From Mesorhizobium sp. B2-7-1 (GTDB lineage Bacteria; Pseudomonadota; Alphaproteobacteria; Rhizobiales; Rhizobiaceae), in NCBI RefSeq assembly GCF_006440735.1, contig NZ_VFUA01000041.1:1-49488 (forward strand): a stretch of 49,488 nucleotides of DNA, in the 5' to 3' direction. The position numbers were made by a program, and so were the translations under genes. Under the pieces are notes generated by a model that saw only the letters and a program-made list of their open reading frames with translations, ran no database searches and was not told where the DNA came from. How positions within the stretch are numbered: the first letter of the stretch is position 1; each line of letters begins with the position of its first letter. Shown here piece after piece: positions 15,570 through 24,225 of this stretch.

Positions 15570-16547
15570 ATGGCCAAGAAGTTCGCATTTCTCCTGGTGC
15601 GCGATTTCACCCTGTCGCCGCTATCACTGTTCATCGACACGCTCAGGTTGGCCGGCGACGAGGGCGACCGCAGCCGCAGGATCGAGTTCGACTGGGAGAT
15701 CGTCGGCGAGCGCGGCCTGCCGATCCGCGCCAGCTGCGGCGTCGAATTGCTGCCGACCAAGGCGATGGGCAATCCCGAGGACTTCGACAATGTCGTGGTG
15801 GTCGGCGGCCTGCTCGACACCAACCGCAAGCTGAGCTCGGAAAAGGAGGCGTTCCTGCTGCGCGCCGCCGCGAAAGGCGTGCCCCTTACCGCGCTCTGCA
15901 CCGGCAGCTTCGTGCTGGCGCGCTATGGCCTGCTCGACGGCTACAGCGCCGCCGTCAGCTGGTTCCACATCAAGGATTTCCGCGCCGAGTTTCCAGATGT
16001 CAACGCCCATGCCGACAGCCTCTATTCCGTCGACCGCGGCCGCGCCACCTGCGCCGGCGGCACGGGAGCGGCCGACCTCGCCGGCTATTTCGTCTCGCAA
16101 TTCATCGGCCAGAAAGCGGCGGAGAAGGCGGCCAAGATCCTGGTGCTCGACCGCATCCGTTCCAGCCGCGACGTGCAGCCGGTCGGCGACCTTTTTCCCG
16201 CGGCCATGAGCCGCGCGGTGAAGCGGGCGCTGCTTCTGATGGAAAGCAATCTCCAGGAGACGCTCTCCGTCGCCGAGATCGCGGCCAGGCAGAACTGCTC
16301 GCGCCGCCAGCTCGAGCGCCTGTTTGGCGCCGAGCTCGGCATCGGCCCGATGGCCGCCTATCTGGCGCTGCGGGTGCATTACGCCAAGTCGCTGCTCGAG
16401 GGCAGCGATCTCGCGATCGGCGAGATCGCCTACCGCTGCGGCTTCCCCAATGCCGGCCATTTCAGCCGCGTCTTCCGCCAGCAGACCGGCATCACGCCGA
16501 CCAATCTGAGGCACCCGAACCGCACGGTTGCCGCTGCCGCGAAATGA
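15570..16547 (+). CDS. GlxA-family AraC-type transcriptional regulator
   Basis: A 325-residue regulator. The N-terminal half is a DJ-1/PfpI-like (GATase1-like) sensor domain with ALCTGSFVLA, where C110 sits at the nucleophile-elbow position, plus GGTGAADLAGYFV. The C-terminal half (about 220-318) is an AraC double helix-turn-helix with SVAEIAARQNCSRRQLERLF and IAYRCGFPNAGHFSRVFRQQ. GlxA-type regulators commonly control catabolism of quaternary amines or amino acids. Two catabolic-looking genes follow on the same strand, likely targets. The ATG is preceded by ggagg. Confidence 0.88.
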   Translation: MAKKFAFLLVRDFTLSPLSLFIDTLRLAGDEGDRSRRIEFDWEIVGERGLPIRASCGVELLPTKAMGNPEDFDNVVVVGGLLDTNRKLSSEKEAFLLRAAAKGVPLTALCTGSFVLARYGLLDGYSAAVSWFHIKDFRAEFPDVNAHADSLYSVDRGRATCAGGTGAADLAGYFVSQFIGQKAAEKAAKILVLDRIRSSRDVQPVGDLFPAAMSRAVKRALLLMESNLQETLSVAEIAARQNCSRRQLERLFGAELGIGPMAAYLALRVHYAKSLLEGSDLAIGEIAYRCGFPNAGHFSRVFRQQTGITPTNLRHPNRTVAAAAK

Positions 16548-16684
16548 TGAAGGTCCGCGATGACCGTGGTCGGGTCGCATGACCGGGCCTGGCCGATTGC
16601 GCCGGCGCACAAACGAGCCGTAGCTTCGTGACGAGCGGCGGTTGCGCCGCTGTTTCAACAAGTCGAATTCGCCTTCGGAGAGCC

Positions 16685-18004
16685 ATGCCGCATTATCCCG
16701 ACGCCATGCCCGGATCGAAAACCCTGTTCGAGCGCGCCAGGAAGGTGATGCCGGGCGGCAACACGCGCACCACGGTGTTCGTCGATCCGTTCCCGATCTA
16801 TGCCGCGCGGGGCGAGGGCTGCAGGGTCTGGGATGTCGACGGCAATTCCTACTACGACTGCATCAACAACTTCACGTCGATGATCCATGGCTACGCGCAA
16901 CCCGATGTCACCGCGGCCGTGACCGAGCAACTGGCGTTCGGCACCGCTTTCGGCACCCCGACGCTGAGCGAGATCGAACTCGCCGAGCTTCTGGTCGAGC
17001 GGCTGCCCTCGGTCGACCAGATCCGCTTCACCAACTCCGGCACCGAGGGCGTGATGATGGCGATCAAGGCCGCGCGCGCCTTCACCGCGCGGCCGAAGAT
17101 CGTCAAGATCGAGGGCGCCTATCACGGCTCCTACGATTTCGCCGAAGTGAGCCTGGATTCCTCGCCCGCCAACTGGGGCGATCTGCCGAGGTCGACGGCC
17201 TATGCCAAGGGCACGCCGCGCGGCGTGCTGGACGACGTGATCGCCGTGCCCTTCAACGACACCGAGGCGCTGCGCGCCGTCTTCGCCGCGGAAGGCGAGA
17301 CCATCGCGGCCGTGCTTGTCGACCCGATGCCCAACCGCGCCGGGCTGATTCCGGCGCGCCGGGATTACCTCCGCGCGATGGTCGAGATCGCCCATGCCGC
17401 GGGCGCGCTGGTCATCTTCGACGAAGTCATCTCGTTTCGCCTCGGATGGTCGGGCGCGCAAGGCCTGTGGGGCATCGAGCCCGACCTCACGGCGCTCGGA
17501 AAAATCATCGGCGGCGGTTTTCCGGTCGGCGCCGTGGGCGGGCGGGCCGATGTCATGGCGGTGTTCGATCCGACCGCTGGCAAGCCAGCGCTTCCGCACG
17601 GCGGCACCTTCACCGCCAATCCGGTCACCATGCGCGCCGGCCTTGCCTCGATGCGGGCGCTGACGAAAGAGAGCTTTGCCCATCTCGATCGTCTCGGCGC
17701 ATCCTTGCGCGAAGGGGTCGTCGCCTCATTCGGAAAGCATCGGCTTGCCGGCCAATGCGTCGGCGTCGGCTCGCTGTTCAAGGTTCATTTCACGTCGCAT
17801 CCCGTCACGGACTACCGCTCCATCTATCCAGGTCCGGCCGAGCACAGGAAGTTCGACGCCTTCCACAAGGGTTTGCTTGGCCGCGGCGTGCTCTCCGCCA
17901 GCTACGGCCTGTTCGCGCTGTCGACGCCGATGACCGAGGAAGACGCCGGCGCCATCCTTCAAGCGATCGACGCGACCCTGGGCGACGTCGCCGCGCAGTC
18001 CTGA
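16685..18004 (+). CDS. Class III PLP-dependent aminotransferase (glutamate-1-semialdehyde aminomutase-like)
   Basis: A 439-residue fold-type I PLP enzyme. Conserved features are RVWDVDGNSYYDCINNFTSM near the N-terminus, NSGTEGVMMAIKAAR for PLP phosphate binding, ALVIFDEVISFR for the ring-binding Asp, and K273 in ALGKIIGGGFPVGAVGG as the Schiff-base lysine. It resembles HemL-like aminomutases that work outside haem synthesis, so it should be read as an aminotransferase of unknown amine substrate. The ATG at 16685 follows ggagag; an open upstream extension lacks family homology. It ends 17 bases before the FAD oxidoreductase and is probably co-transcribed. Confidence 0.88.
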   Translation: MPHYPDAMPGSKTLFERARKVMPGGNTRTTVFVDPFPIYAARGEGCRVWDVDGNSYYDCINNFTSMIHGYAQPDVTAAVTEQLAFGTAFGTPTLSEIELAELLVERLPSVDQIRFTNSGTEGVMMAIKAARAFTARPKIVKIEGAYHGSYDFAEVSLDSSPANWGDLPRSTAYAKGTPRGVLDDVIAVPFNDTEALRAVFAAEGETIAAVLVDPMPNRAGLIPARRDYLRAMVEIAHAAGALVIFDEVISFRLGWSGAQGLWGIEPDLTALGKIIGGGFPVGAVGGRADVMAVFDPTAGKPALPHGGTFTANPVTMRAGLASMRALTKESFAHLDRLGASLREGVVASFGKHRLAGQCVGVGSLFKVHFTSHPVTDYRSIYPGPAEHRKFDAFHKGLLGRGVLSASYGLFALSTPMTEEDAGAILQAIDATLGDVAAQS

Positions 18005-18021
18005 TTGAGGCAGAACCACGG

Positions 18022-19194
18022 ATGACAGCTTCTCCTCATGTCGTTGTGATCGGCGCGGGCACGCTGGGCATGTGCACGGCGCTCAACCTCGTCGAGCAGG
18101 GCGCGCGCATCACGGTGCTCGAAGCCCAGTCGATTGCTTCGGGGTCGAGCGGCCGGTCGGTCGGCGTCGTCGGATCGCAATTGACCGACCCGTTCGAGAT
18201 CATGCTGCGCGTTCATGCGCTGCGCCGGTTCCGCCACTGGGAGGGCGAGGGGCTTCGCTTCAATCATATCGGCTATCTGCGGCTGGCCCGCACGCCGGCG
18301 CAGATGACGCTGTTCGCGAGATCGGTCGAGATCCAGGCCGAGGCGGGGCTGAGGTCGCGCCTGATCCGCGCCAACGAACTCAGGGACCTCGTTCCGCACA
18401 TCAATCCTGACGGGCTCGAAGGCGGATTGTTCGGGCCAGACAACGGCTTCATCGACCCGCACGAGATGTGCAATTTGCTGGCGGGCATCGTGCGTGAGAA
18501 GGGCGGCGAGATCCGCCAGTACCGCAAGCTGCTCGGCGTGCAACGGCGCCCGGGCGGCTATAGGCTGGAGACCAGCGGCGACGCCACCGATGGCAAGCCC
18601 CGGCTGATCGATTGCGATGTCGTGGTCAATGCGGGCGGCGCCTGGGCGCCGCAGGTCGCCGCGCTTTTCGGCCAGCGGCTGCACATCTGGCCCGAGCGCC
18701 ACGAAGCCGTCGTCATCCATCTGGACGAGCCGCTCGACTACACCATGCCGATGGTGATGGACCTCGTGAACAGCGAAGGCAGCGGCCTCAACTTCCGCCA
18801 TGAAAAGCCGGGCGAGCTGATCGCCGAGATCCACAAGGTGAACTCGATCGCGCCGGAAGACCCCGACAATTACAACGACCAGTGCGAGGAGCAGTCGAAG
18901 GTCGATCTGGCCGAGCTGCTTTTGGAACGCGTGCCCGATCTGCCTGGAGCGCGGCTCGGCCGTGGCTGGGCGGGCCTTTATCCGGTCACCGCCGACCATC
19001 GCCCCTTCGTCGGGCCGCTCGATGCCTCGGAACCGTCACTGATCACGGCCGCCGGCGCCGGCGGCTACGGCATCCAGCTCGCCCCGGTCATCGGCCAGAT
19101 CGCGGCCGACTGGGTGCTTCGCGGCGCGCCGGTTTCGGTGCCCGGTTCGCAGAGCCTGGCGCCGTCGGCCGAGCGTAACGTCCTCGGTCACTGA
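18022..19194 (+). CDS. FAD-dependent amino acid/amine oxidoreductase (DAO family)
   Basis: A 390-residue D-amino-acid-oxidase-like enzyme. The N-terminal dinucleotide fold has VVVIGAGTLGMCTALNL (residues 7-23) and the acidic end of strand 2 in ITVLEAQ. GSSGRSVGVVGSQ is typical of the glycine/sarcosine oxidase group. The C-terminal AGLYPVTADHRPFVGP and GAGGYGIQLAP complete FAD binding. It probably oxidises a secondary or primary amine or amino acid whose carbonyl product could pass to or come from the adjacent aminotransferase. I placed the start at the ATG at 18022 (after the aminotransferase stop); the same frame is open far upstream only by overlap. Confidence 0.87.
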   Translation: MTASPHVVVIGAGTLGMCTALNLVEQGARITVLEAQSIASGSSGRSVGVVGSQLTDPFEIMLRVHALRRFRHWEGEGLRFNHIGYLRLARTPAQMTLFARSVEIQAEAGLRSRLIRANELRDLVPHINPDGLEGGLFGPDNGFIDPHEMCNLLAGIVREKGGEIRQYRKLLGVQRRPGGYRLETSGDATDGKPRLIDCDVVVNAGGAWAPQVAALFGQRLHIWPERHEAVVIHLDEPLDYTMPMVMDLVNSEGSGLNFRHEKPGELIAEIHKVNSIAPEDPDNYNDQCEEQSKVDLAELLLERVPDLPGARLGRGWAGLYPVTADHRPFVGPLDASEPSLITAAGAGGYGIQLAPVIGQIAADWVLRGAPVSVPGSQSLAPSAERNVLGH

Positions 19195-19404
19195 CCGGCG
19201 CGCCAAGCCGGCCCGGATGCCTAAGATGCGAGCTTTGCCGTTAACCATCGATTAACTATCCGGTCGCCTTTAATAGTGTTCTGGAGGATACTGATTTTGG
19301 CCGCGAGCAATCACCTTGCGACTGCCGAAATGAGAAAAGAAGCGACGGATACCGTCGCCGTCTGCCGGGGAGGCGCCCAGCATCTTTTGATGAGGAGTGC
19401 CGGC

Positions 19405-19686
19405 ATGAATATCGAGGAAGCAGTCACTGCGGCGACGGCAGGGTCGGGCACGCTCCTGTCCTGTCTTGGCCACCCGGTCGTCGCCTATCACGTCACGGCC
19501 ATCATGCGCGAATCCGACAAAATCCACGCGCGGCAGATGCAGCTTGCCTTGCTGCGGCGAAGCATCGAGGCTCTTGTCGACGACGGCTTCGAAGACCTCG
19601 AGGCCGAAATTTTTGCTTCGCAGTTCGACGGTCGCGTCGACTCGGCCTGGGACCTTCTGCATATGGCCGGCGGCACGCCGCATTGA
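19405..19686 (+). CDS. Small hypothetical protein
   Basis: A 93-residue protein without a recognised family. It has no signal peptide or membrane helix and looks mostly helical, with a His-rich stretch (LGHPVVAYHVTAIMRESDKIHARQ in two parts) and an acidic centre (DDGFEDLEAE). The frame is open from 19276, but the ATG at 19405 has gaggag at 19391-19396 and is preferred. The upstream 210-base gap 19195-19404 is AT-richer around 19240-19280 and probably holds its promoter. Confidence 0.5.
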   Translation: MNIEEAVTAATAGSGTLLSCLGHPVVAYHVTAIMRESDKIHARQMQLALLRRSIEALVDDGFEDLEAEIFASQFDGRVDSAWDLLHMAGGTPH

Positions 19687-19787
19687 TCCCTGCGGCATGG
19701 CTTGGTCGGCCAACTATGTAACACCCCCGATATGAGATAGACTGCCGCTCACGTCTGGGCTGGCGTTCATGGAACGGGGGGCATGCG

Positions 19788-20744
19788 ATGCAGGCGATAC
19801 CGATAGCGCATCCGGCAGAGCAACCTGCCGCGATCTCGATACCTTCCCTGGGTGGCTATCCCACCGCCGTCTTCTGCTGGCTGCTCTCGGCCGGCGTCTA
19901 TATCGCCGCCAAATGGGTAGCGCCGGAAATGCCACCCTGGGGGCTGTGCTTCTGGCGGCTCCTGCTGGCCTGCGCCATCCTGCTGCCGATCGTGCATCGC
20001 CATCACGGCGCGATGATTGCGCTGCTCAAAGCCCGGCCGCTGGAGATCGTCGCCGTCGGCGCCATCGGGCTGACGCTCTGCCAGGGCATGATCTATCATG
20101 GCCTGAACGACACCGACGCGACGACGGCCGGCATCATCATGGCGATGTCGCCGATAATGACCATGGTGCTGGCGCGCTTGGTGCTTGGTGAGCCGCTCGG
20201 CCTCTGGAAATCGCTCGGCGCGGTTGCGGCACTTGCCGGCATGCTGGTCATCGTCGCGCATGGCAAGCTGGACGCACTGGTGCAACTGCGCTTCAACATC
20301 GGCGAATTGTGGATCGTCGGCAGCGCCTTCTGCTGGGCGCTCTACACGGTGCTGCTGCGCCGCTCCAAATTCGGCCTCGAGCTCCTGCCGCTGGTCGTGC
20401 TCCTGCTCGGCGCCGGCGCGCTGGTGGCGCTGCCGTTCCACCTCTGGGAAATCGTCAACGACGAACGCTCCGCCCTGAACGGCAATGGCTTGCTCGCGCT
20501 CGCCTATCTGGCCGGCCCTGGAGGCGCGCTGATGTATTATCTCTACAACAAAAGCGTCGAGGCGCTGGGCGCCAGCCGGGCAAGCATGCTGCTCTATCTG
20601 CAGACACTGTTCGTCGCCATTCTCGCCTATCTGCTGCTCGGCGAGAGCCTGCATGACTACGATCTGCTCGGCGCGGCCTTCATCGTGGCCGGGGTCCTGC
20701 TGGCGACAGTGATCAAGCCGAGGGTGGTTCCGGCAAAGGCTTGA
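19788..20744 (+). CDS. EamA/DMT-superfamily transporter
   Basis: A 318-residue integral membrane protein with ten predicted helices arranged as two EamA repeats. The first repeat ends around residue 150 with GIIMAMSPIMTMVLARLVLGEPL, split by the usual helix break. The second repeats the pattern with GASRASMLLYLQTLFVAILAY and LLLGESL. The repeated GE(P/S)L ends are diagnostic of this exporter family. Substrate cannot be told; amino acids or metabolites are typical. The first 25 residues form a short cytoplasmic lead. The ATG at 19788 lies after a ggaacggggg stretch. It looks monocistronic. Confidence 0.88.
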   Translation: MQAIPIAHPAEQPAAISIPSLGGYPTAVFCWLLSAGVYIAAKWVAPEMPPWGLCFWRLLLACAILLPIVHRHHGAMIALLKARPLEIVAVGAIGLTLCQGMIYHGLNDTDATTAGIIMAMSPIMTMVLARLVLGEPLGLWKSLGAVAALAGMLVIVAHGKLDALVQLRFNIGELWIVGSAFCWALYTVLLRRSKFGLELLPLVVLLLGAGALVALPFHLWEIVNDERSALNGNGLLALAYLAGPGGALMYYLYNKSVEALGASRASMLLYLQTLFVAILAYLLLGESLHDYDLLGAAFIVAGVLLATVIKPRVVPAKA

Positions 20745-20879
20745 AGCCGGGCCGTCACGGGCGTGCCTCGTGCTCTCCAGTCTGAAACTGTTGCTGCCGT
20801 GAGGCTCCAAGCTTTCCTAAATTAGCCGATTTTGCTATTGGCTGCCCTTCGCAGCGCCGGCCAAGGCCGAAGGGGGATC

Positions 20880-20909
20880 ATGGCGATCGACAAGCGCGTG
20901 AACGCATGA
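20880..20909 (+). CDS. Nine-codon leader ORF overlapping the regulator start
   Basis: ATG at 20880, preceded by agggggatc, encodes MAIDKRVNA and ends at a TGA (20907-20909) that overlaps the ATG of the regulator gene (20906-20908) in an ATGA arrangement. The ribosome-binding site is clearly better than anything directly before 20906. It may be a translational-coupling leader. Whether the peptide itself matters is unknown. Confidence 0.4.
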   Translation: MAIDKRVNA

Positions 20910-22447
20910 ACGGCGCTCAGCATATGCTGGAGTTGCGCGTGCTTGGCGATTTTCAGGTGATGCGCGACGGCCAGCCGCTCGACCTGCCGCCGTCGCGCAA
21001 GACGCGGGCGCTGCTTGCCTACCTCGCCGTCACCGGCAGGCGGCACCAGCGCGAGCGGCTGTGCGAAATATTCTGGGACATTCCCGACGATCCGCGCGGC
21101 GCCTTGCGCTGGAGCCTGTCCAAAATCCGCCAGGTGCTAGGCGACGACGAATCCGCCCTTGCCACGGATCGCAACGCCGTCGCGCTCAACCTCGAGACGG
21201 ACCATGCGCGGCTGGCGCCGCTGGTGAAGGCCGATCTTTCGTCCCGCTCGACGGAGGAGCTCGAAGCCGCCCTGGCCTCGATCCGCGGCTGCTTTCTTGC
21301 CGATCTCTCGCTCGAACGCTGCTTCGACTATGAAGCCTGGCGGCAGGCCATCGCCAGCGAGGTGGAGATCGTCGAGCTCGGCATCCTGCGCGAGCTGGTC
21401 GAGCGCCTGGCGGACCAGCCGCGGCGGGCGCTGCCCTTCGCCCAGCGCCTGCGCAGCCTCGTGCCCGACGATGCGAGGCTCGCCGCCGAGACCGAGGCGC
21501 TGGAGGACAAGGTCCGCTCGGCCGCCGCGCAAGCCACGGGCCGCGCGCCGCAGCCTACTTCTCCCACGCCGCCGAGACCCGTCACGTCATCGCAGGATCC
21601 TCGCCGCGCCGTGCAATTCTGCCGGGCTCTCGACGGCACCAGGCTCGCCCACGCCAGCACCGGCAACGGCCCCGCGATCCTGCGCGCCGCGCACTGGATG
21701 TCGCATCTCACCTTCGACTGGGACAGCCCGATCTGGCGGCACTGGATGCGGGAATTGTCGCGCCAGAACCGGCTGGTGCGCTATGACGAGCGCTGCAATG
21801 GGCTTTCGCAGCGGCACGTCGTCGACATCTCGTTCGAGACCATGCTGTCGGACCTCGAATGCGTGGTCGAGGCGACGGGGCTCGAACGCTTCACCTTGCT
21901 CGGCCTGTCGCAGAGCTGCGCGGTATCGATCGCCTACGCCATCCGCCATCCCGAGAAAGTGTCGGGCATGATCCTTTACGGCGGCTACGTCAAAGGCTGG
22001 CGGGCGCGCGGCGACGCGGGCGAGATCGCCACACGCGAGGCCGCGGCGACGCTGATGCGCGAGAGTTGGGGCAAGCCGAACCCGATGTTCCGGCAGGCCT
22101 TCTGCTCCATGTTCATCCCCGGCGCCACGCATGAGCATTTCGCCTGGATGGACGATCTGATGCTGCGTACCGTCTCGCCCGACGATGCCTGGCGCCTTCA
22201 GAGTTCCTTTTCGGTGATAGACGTCGGCGACTTGCTTGAGAAGGTGAGCGTGCCGACGCTGGTGCTGCATGCGCGGGACGACAACGTGGCGCCGGTGGAG
22301 TCGGGCCGCACCATGGCCGCGGGCATTCCCGGCGCGCGCTTCATCGAGCTCGACAGCCAGAACCACATCCTGCTCGAAGGCGAGCCCGCCTTCGAGGAGT
22401 TCATAGACCACGTTCGCGCCTTCATCGCCGAGACGGCGGGCCGGTAA
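20906..22447 (+). CDS. BTAD/SARP-like transcriptional regulator fused to an alpha/beta hydrolase
   Basis: A 513-residue fusion. Residues 5-95 form an OmpR-type winged helix as in SARP activators (LELRVLGDFQVMRDGQPLDL, then SRKTRALLAYLAV). Residues 95-190 are a bacterial transcriptional activation domain. After a Pro-rich linker (about 205-225), residues 235-510 are an alpha/beta hydrolase with LVRYDERCNGLS, the nucleophile elbow GLSQSC (canonical GxSxG changed at the last Gly), an acidic DDNVAP and a late SQNHILLEGE His. The hydrolase part may sense or process a ligand. It converges on the OsmC-monooxygenase operon 20 bases away and is a plausible regulator of it. Confidence 0.8.
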   Translation: MNGAQHMLELRVLGDFQVMRDGQPLDLPPSRKTRALLAYLAVTGRRHQRERLCEIFWDIPDDPRGALRWSLSKIRQVLGDDESALATDRNAVALNLETDHARLAPLVKADLSSRSTEELEAALASIRGCFLADLSLERCFDYEAWRQAIASEVEIVELGILRELVERLADQPRRALPFAQRLRSLVPDDARLAAETEALEDKVRSAAAQATGRAPQPTSPTPPRPVTSSQDPRRAVQFCRALDGTRLAHASTGNGPAILRAAHWMSHLTFDWDSPIWRHWMRELSRQNRLVRYDERCNGLSQRHVVDISFETMLSDLECVVEATGLERFTLLGLSQSCAVSIAYAIRHPEKVSGMILYGGYVKGWRARGDAGEIATREAAATLMRESWGKPNPMFRQAFCSMFIPGATHEHFAWMDDLMLRTVSPDDAWRLQSSFSVIDVGDLLEKVSVPTLVLHARDDNVAPVESGRTMAAGIPGARFIELDSQNHILLEGEPAFEEFIDHVRAFIAETAGR

Positions 22448-22466
22448 CCGGCCGCTCGAAAAGTTC

Positions 22467-22922
22467 TCAACCCCTGGCCACGGGCACGGTGAACACCGTC
22501 GCTGTGCCGGTGAGACAAAGCTCGCCGGCTTCGTTGCGCACCGATGTCTCCAACTTCGTGATCGGCTTGTCGGCGCGCACCTCCTTGACCTCGACGCGGC
22601 CGGTGATCAGTTCGCCGACGCCGACCGCCTTGACGAATTTCCACGAGACTTCGAGAAACACCGAACCTGGGCCGGGGAGGTCTTCCGCCACCACCGCATT
22701 CAGGATGCCTGAGGTGACGCCGCCCTGCACGATGAGCTTGCCGAACACCGAAGCCTCGGCCAGCGCCTTGTCGTAATGCAGCGGATTGCGGTCGCCGGTC
22801 ATCTCGGCGAAGGCGTCGATATCCTGGGGCTGCGTGCGCCGCGAGCGCTCGGCGAAGGCGCCCACCTTTGGCCGACCGTTGATGACGCCGACCCAGCCGT
22901 CCTTCATCAGATGCACAGTCAT
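22467..22922 (-). CDS. MaoC-like hot-dog (R-specific enoyl-CoA hydratase-like) protein
   Basis: A 151-residue hot-dog fold protein. The hydratase-2 motif is visible as DIDAFAEMTGDRNPLHYD, with the catalytic Asp and His (D43 and H48 in GDRNPLH). The usual following IVHG(M) appears as LIVQGGVTSGIL, so one conserved His is Gln. MaoC/PhaJ relatives hydrate (R)-3-enoyl-CoA or related thioesters. Its ATG overlaps the stop of the FAD oxidoreductase gene (ATGA), making it the last gene of the leftward operon. A role in modifying an acyl-CoA product of the oxygenases is possible but not shown. Confidence 0.8.
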   Translation of the reverse strand: MTVHLMKDGWVGVINGRPKVGAFAERSRRTQPQDIDAFAEMTGDRNPLHYDKALAEASVFGKLIVQGGVTSGILNAVVAEDLPGPGSVFLEVSWKFVKAVGVGELITGRVEVKEVRADKPITKLETSVRNEAGELCLTGTATVFTVPVARG

Positions 22923-24214
22923 GGTCTTGCTCCGGTTCGGTTGCGATTGAGGTTCGAGCCGGTCGAGGCCGGCGGCTCGTCCTGGTTGGCCGGCGCCCGG
23001 TGGGCCGTCGGCCGCGATGCCGGGGAAGGGGCACGGCGGACCGGTATGGGCTGCCCGGCCAGCGCCTGCACCTCGGCCTTCAGCACGGCGCTGAAGCGGC
23101 GATGCCGCTCGCCGAGATCGTCGAGCGTCCAGTCGAAGCCGGCGATCGCGTCGGTGGTATCCAGGATCTGGTTGGCGATCATGTCGCGCTGCTGCTGCCA
23201 GATCGCGAATGCGGCTTCGGACCCGTCGAGGATCGCCCGCGCGAGGCTTTCGGCGTCGCGCAGCGCATCCGAAATGCCGTGCGAGGTGATGGGGTCGCGG
23301 AAGAAGCCGGCGTCGCCGACCAGCGCCCAGCCGGGGCCGTGTGGCTGGCGGATATAGCCCGGCACGCCTCGGAAGGCTTGCAGGCGGGCATCCTTCGGCG
23401 CTCGGGCCGCTTGTGCGGCCAGCGCCGGCGAAAGCGCTTCCAGCACATCCATGCGGGCACGCGCGTGGCCGAGACGGAAGCGCTGGTCGAACAGACCAGT
23501 CGGCACCGAGGCGACGATGCAAGCGAGGCCGTCATTGGTCGGGATGAACGAGCCGGCGATGCCATCGCGGAAATACCAATGGTAGCCGGCGCCGGCCTCG
23601 ACCGGGGCGTAGCCATAGACATGGGCGGCCGACACCGCGCCGCGCCGTAAGGGCTGGGCGTCGACGCATTTCGCCACCAGCGAGCCGACGCCGTCGGCGC
23701 CGACCACGATATCGGCGCTGACCCGGAGCGATGCGCGGCCGGCGGCGCGGATCTCGATGCCGCGAACGCGCCCGCGCGTGTCGGCGAAGAGGTCGCCGAC
23801 CGCCACTTCGTGCAGGATCTCCGCGCCGGCCTTGCGCGCCGCATCGACCAGGATGCGGTCGAGCACGGTACGCCGCGGCGCGATCAGGCCGGGAAGGTCG
23901 GAACCGGCGGCGAGCGGGATGGTGATCTCCTCGTCGCCATAGTGGAAGGTCGTCGTCTCGATCAGCGGCGTGCCGGCCTCGATCAGCGGCTTGAGCAGTC
24001 CCCAGCGCCACAATTGCAGCACGGCAGGCCGCATCAGCGCATGCGTCGACAGCGTGTCGGAGCCATAGGGCTTGCGATCGATCGCCAGCACCTTGAGGCC
24101 GGCGCGGGCGAGCAGCATCGCGGTCGCCGCACCCGCGCAGCGCGCGCCGACGACGATGGCGTCGTAATGGCCGCGCCTGGGGGCAGCCATAAGGGAGATG
24201 GGGGTGGTTGCCAT
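22919..24214 (-). CDS. FAD-dependent oxidoreductase (geranylgeranyl reductase/monooxygenase-like)
   Basis: A 431-residue flavoprotein of the PHBH-type fold. It has AIVVGARCAGAATAMLLARAG (positions about 19-39, in two motif halves) for FAD dinucleotide binding, VVGADGVGS (about 162) and VGDAGFFRDPITSHGISDAL (about 288-307), the second FAD motif. The C-terminal 40 residues are Pro/Ala/Arg-rich and probably disordered. The start is ATG 24214, 11 bases after the previous gene and with tgagga upstream; the open frame further upstream lies within that gene. Substrate is unknown, but two flavin enzymes with a MaoC and OsmC protein suggest oxidation of a small organic compound. Confidence 0.82.
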   Translation of the reverse strand: MATTPISLMAAPRRGHYDAIVVGARCAGAATAMLLARAGLKVLAIDRKPYGSDTLSTHALMRPAVLQLWRWGLLKPLIEAGTPLIETTTFHYGDEEITIPLAAGSDLPGLIAPRRTVLDRILVDAARKAGAEILHEVAVGDLFADTRGRVRGIEIRAAGRASLRVSADIVVGADGVGSLVAKCVDAQPLRRGAVSAAHVYGYAPVEAGAGYHWYFRDGIAGSFIPTNDGLACIVASVPTGLFDQRFRLGHARARMDVLEALSPALAAQAARAPKDARLQAFRGVPGYIRQPHGPGWALVGDAGFFRDPITSHGISDALRDAESLARAILDGSEAAFAIWQQQRDMIANQILDTTDAIAGFDWTLDDLGERHRRFSAVLKAEVQALAGQPIPVRRAPSPASRPTAHRAPANQDEPPASTGSNLNRNRTGARP

Positions 24215-24225
24215 GGTTGTGGTCC

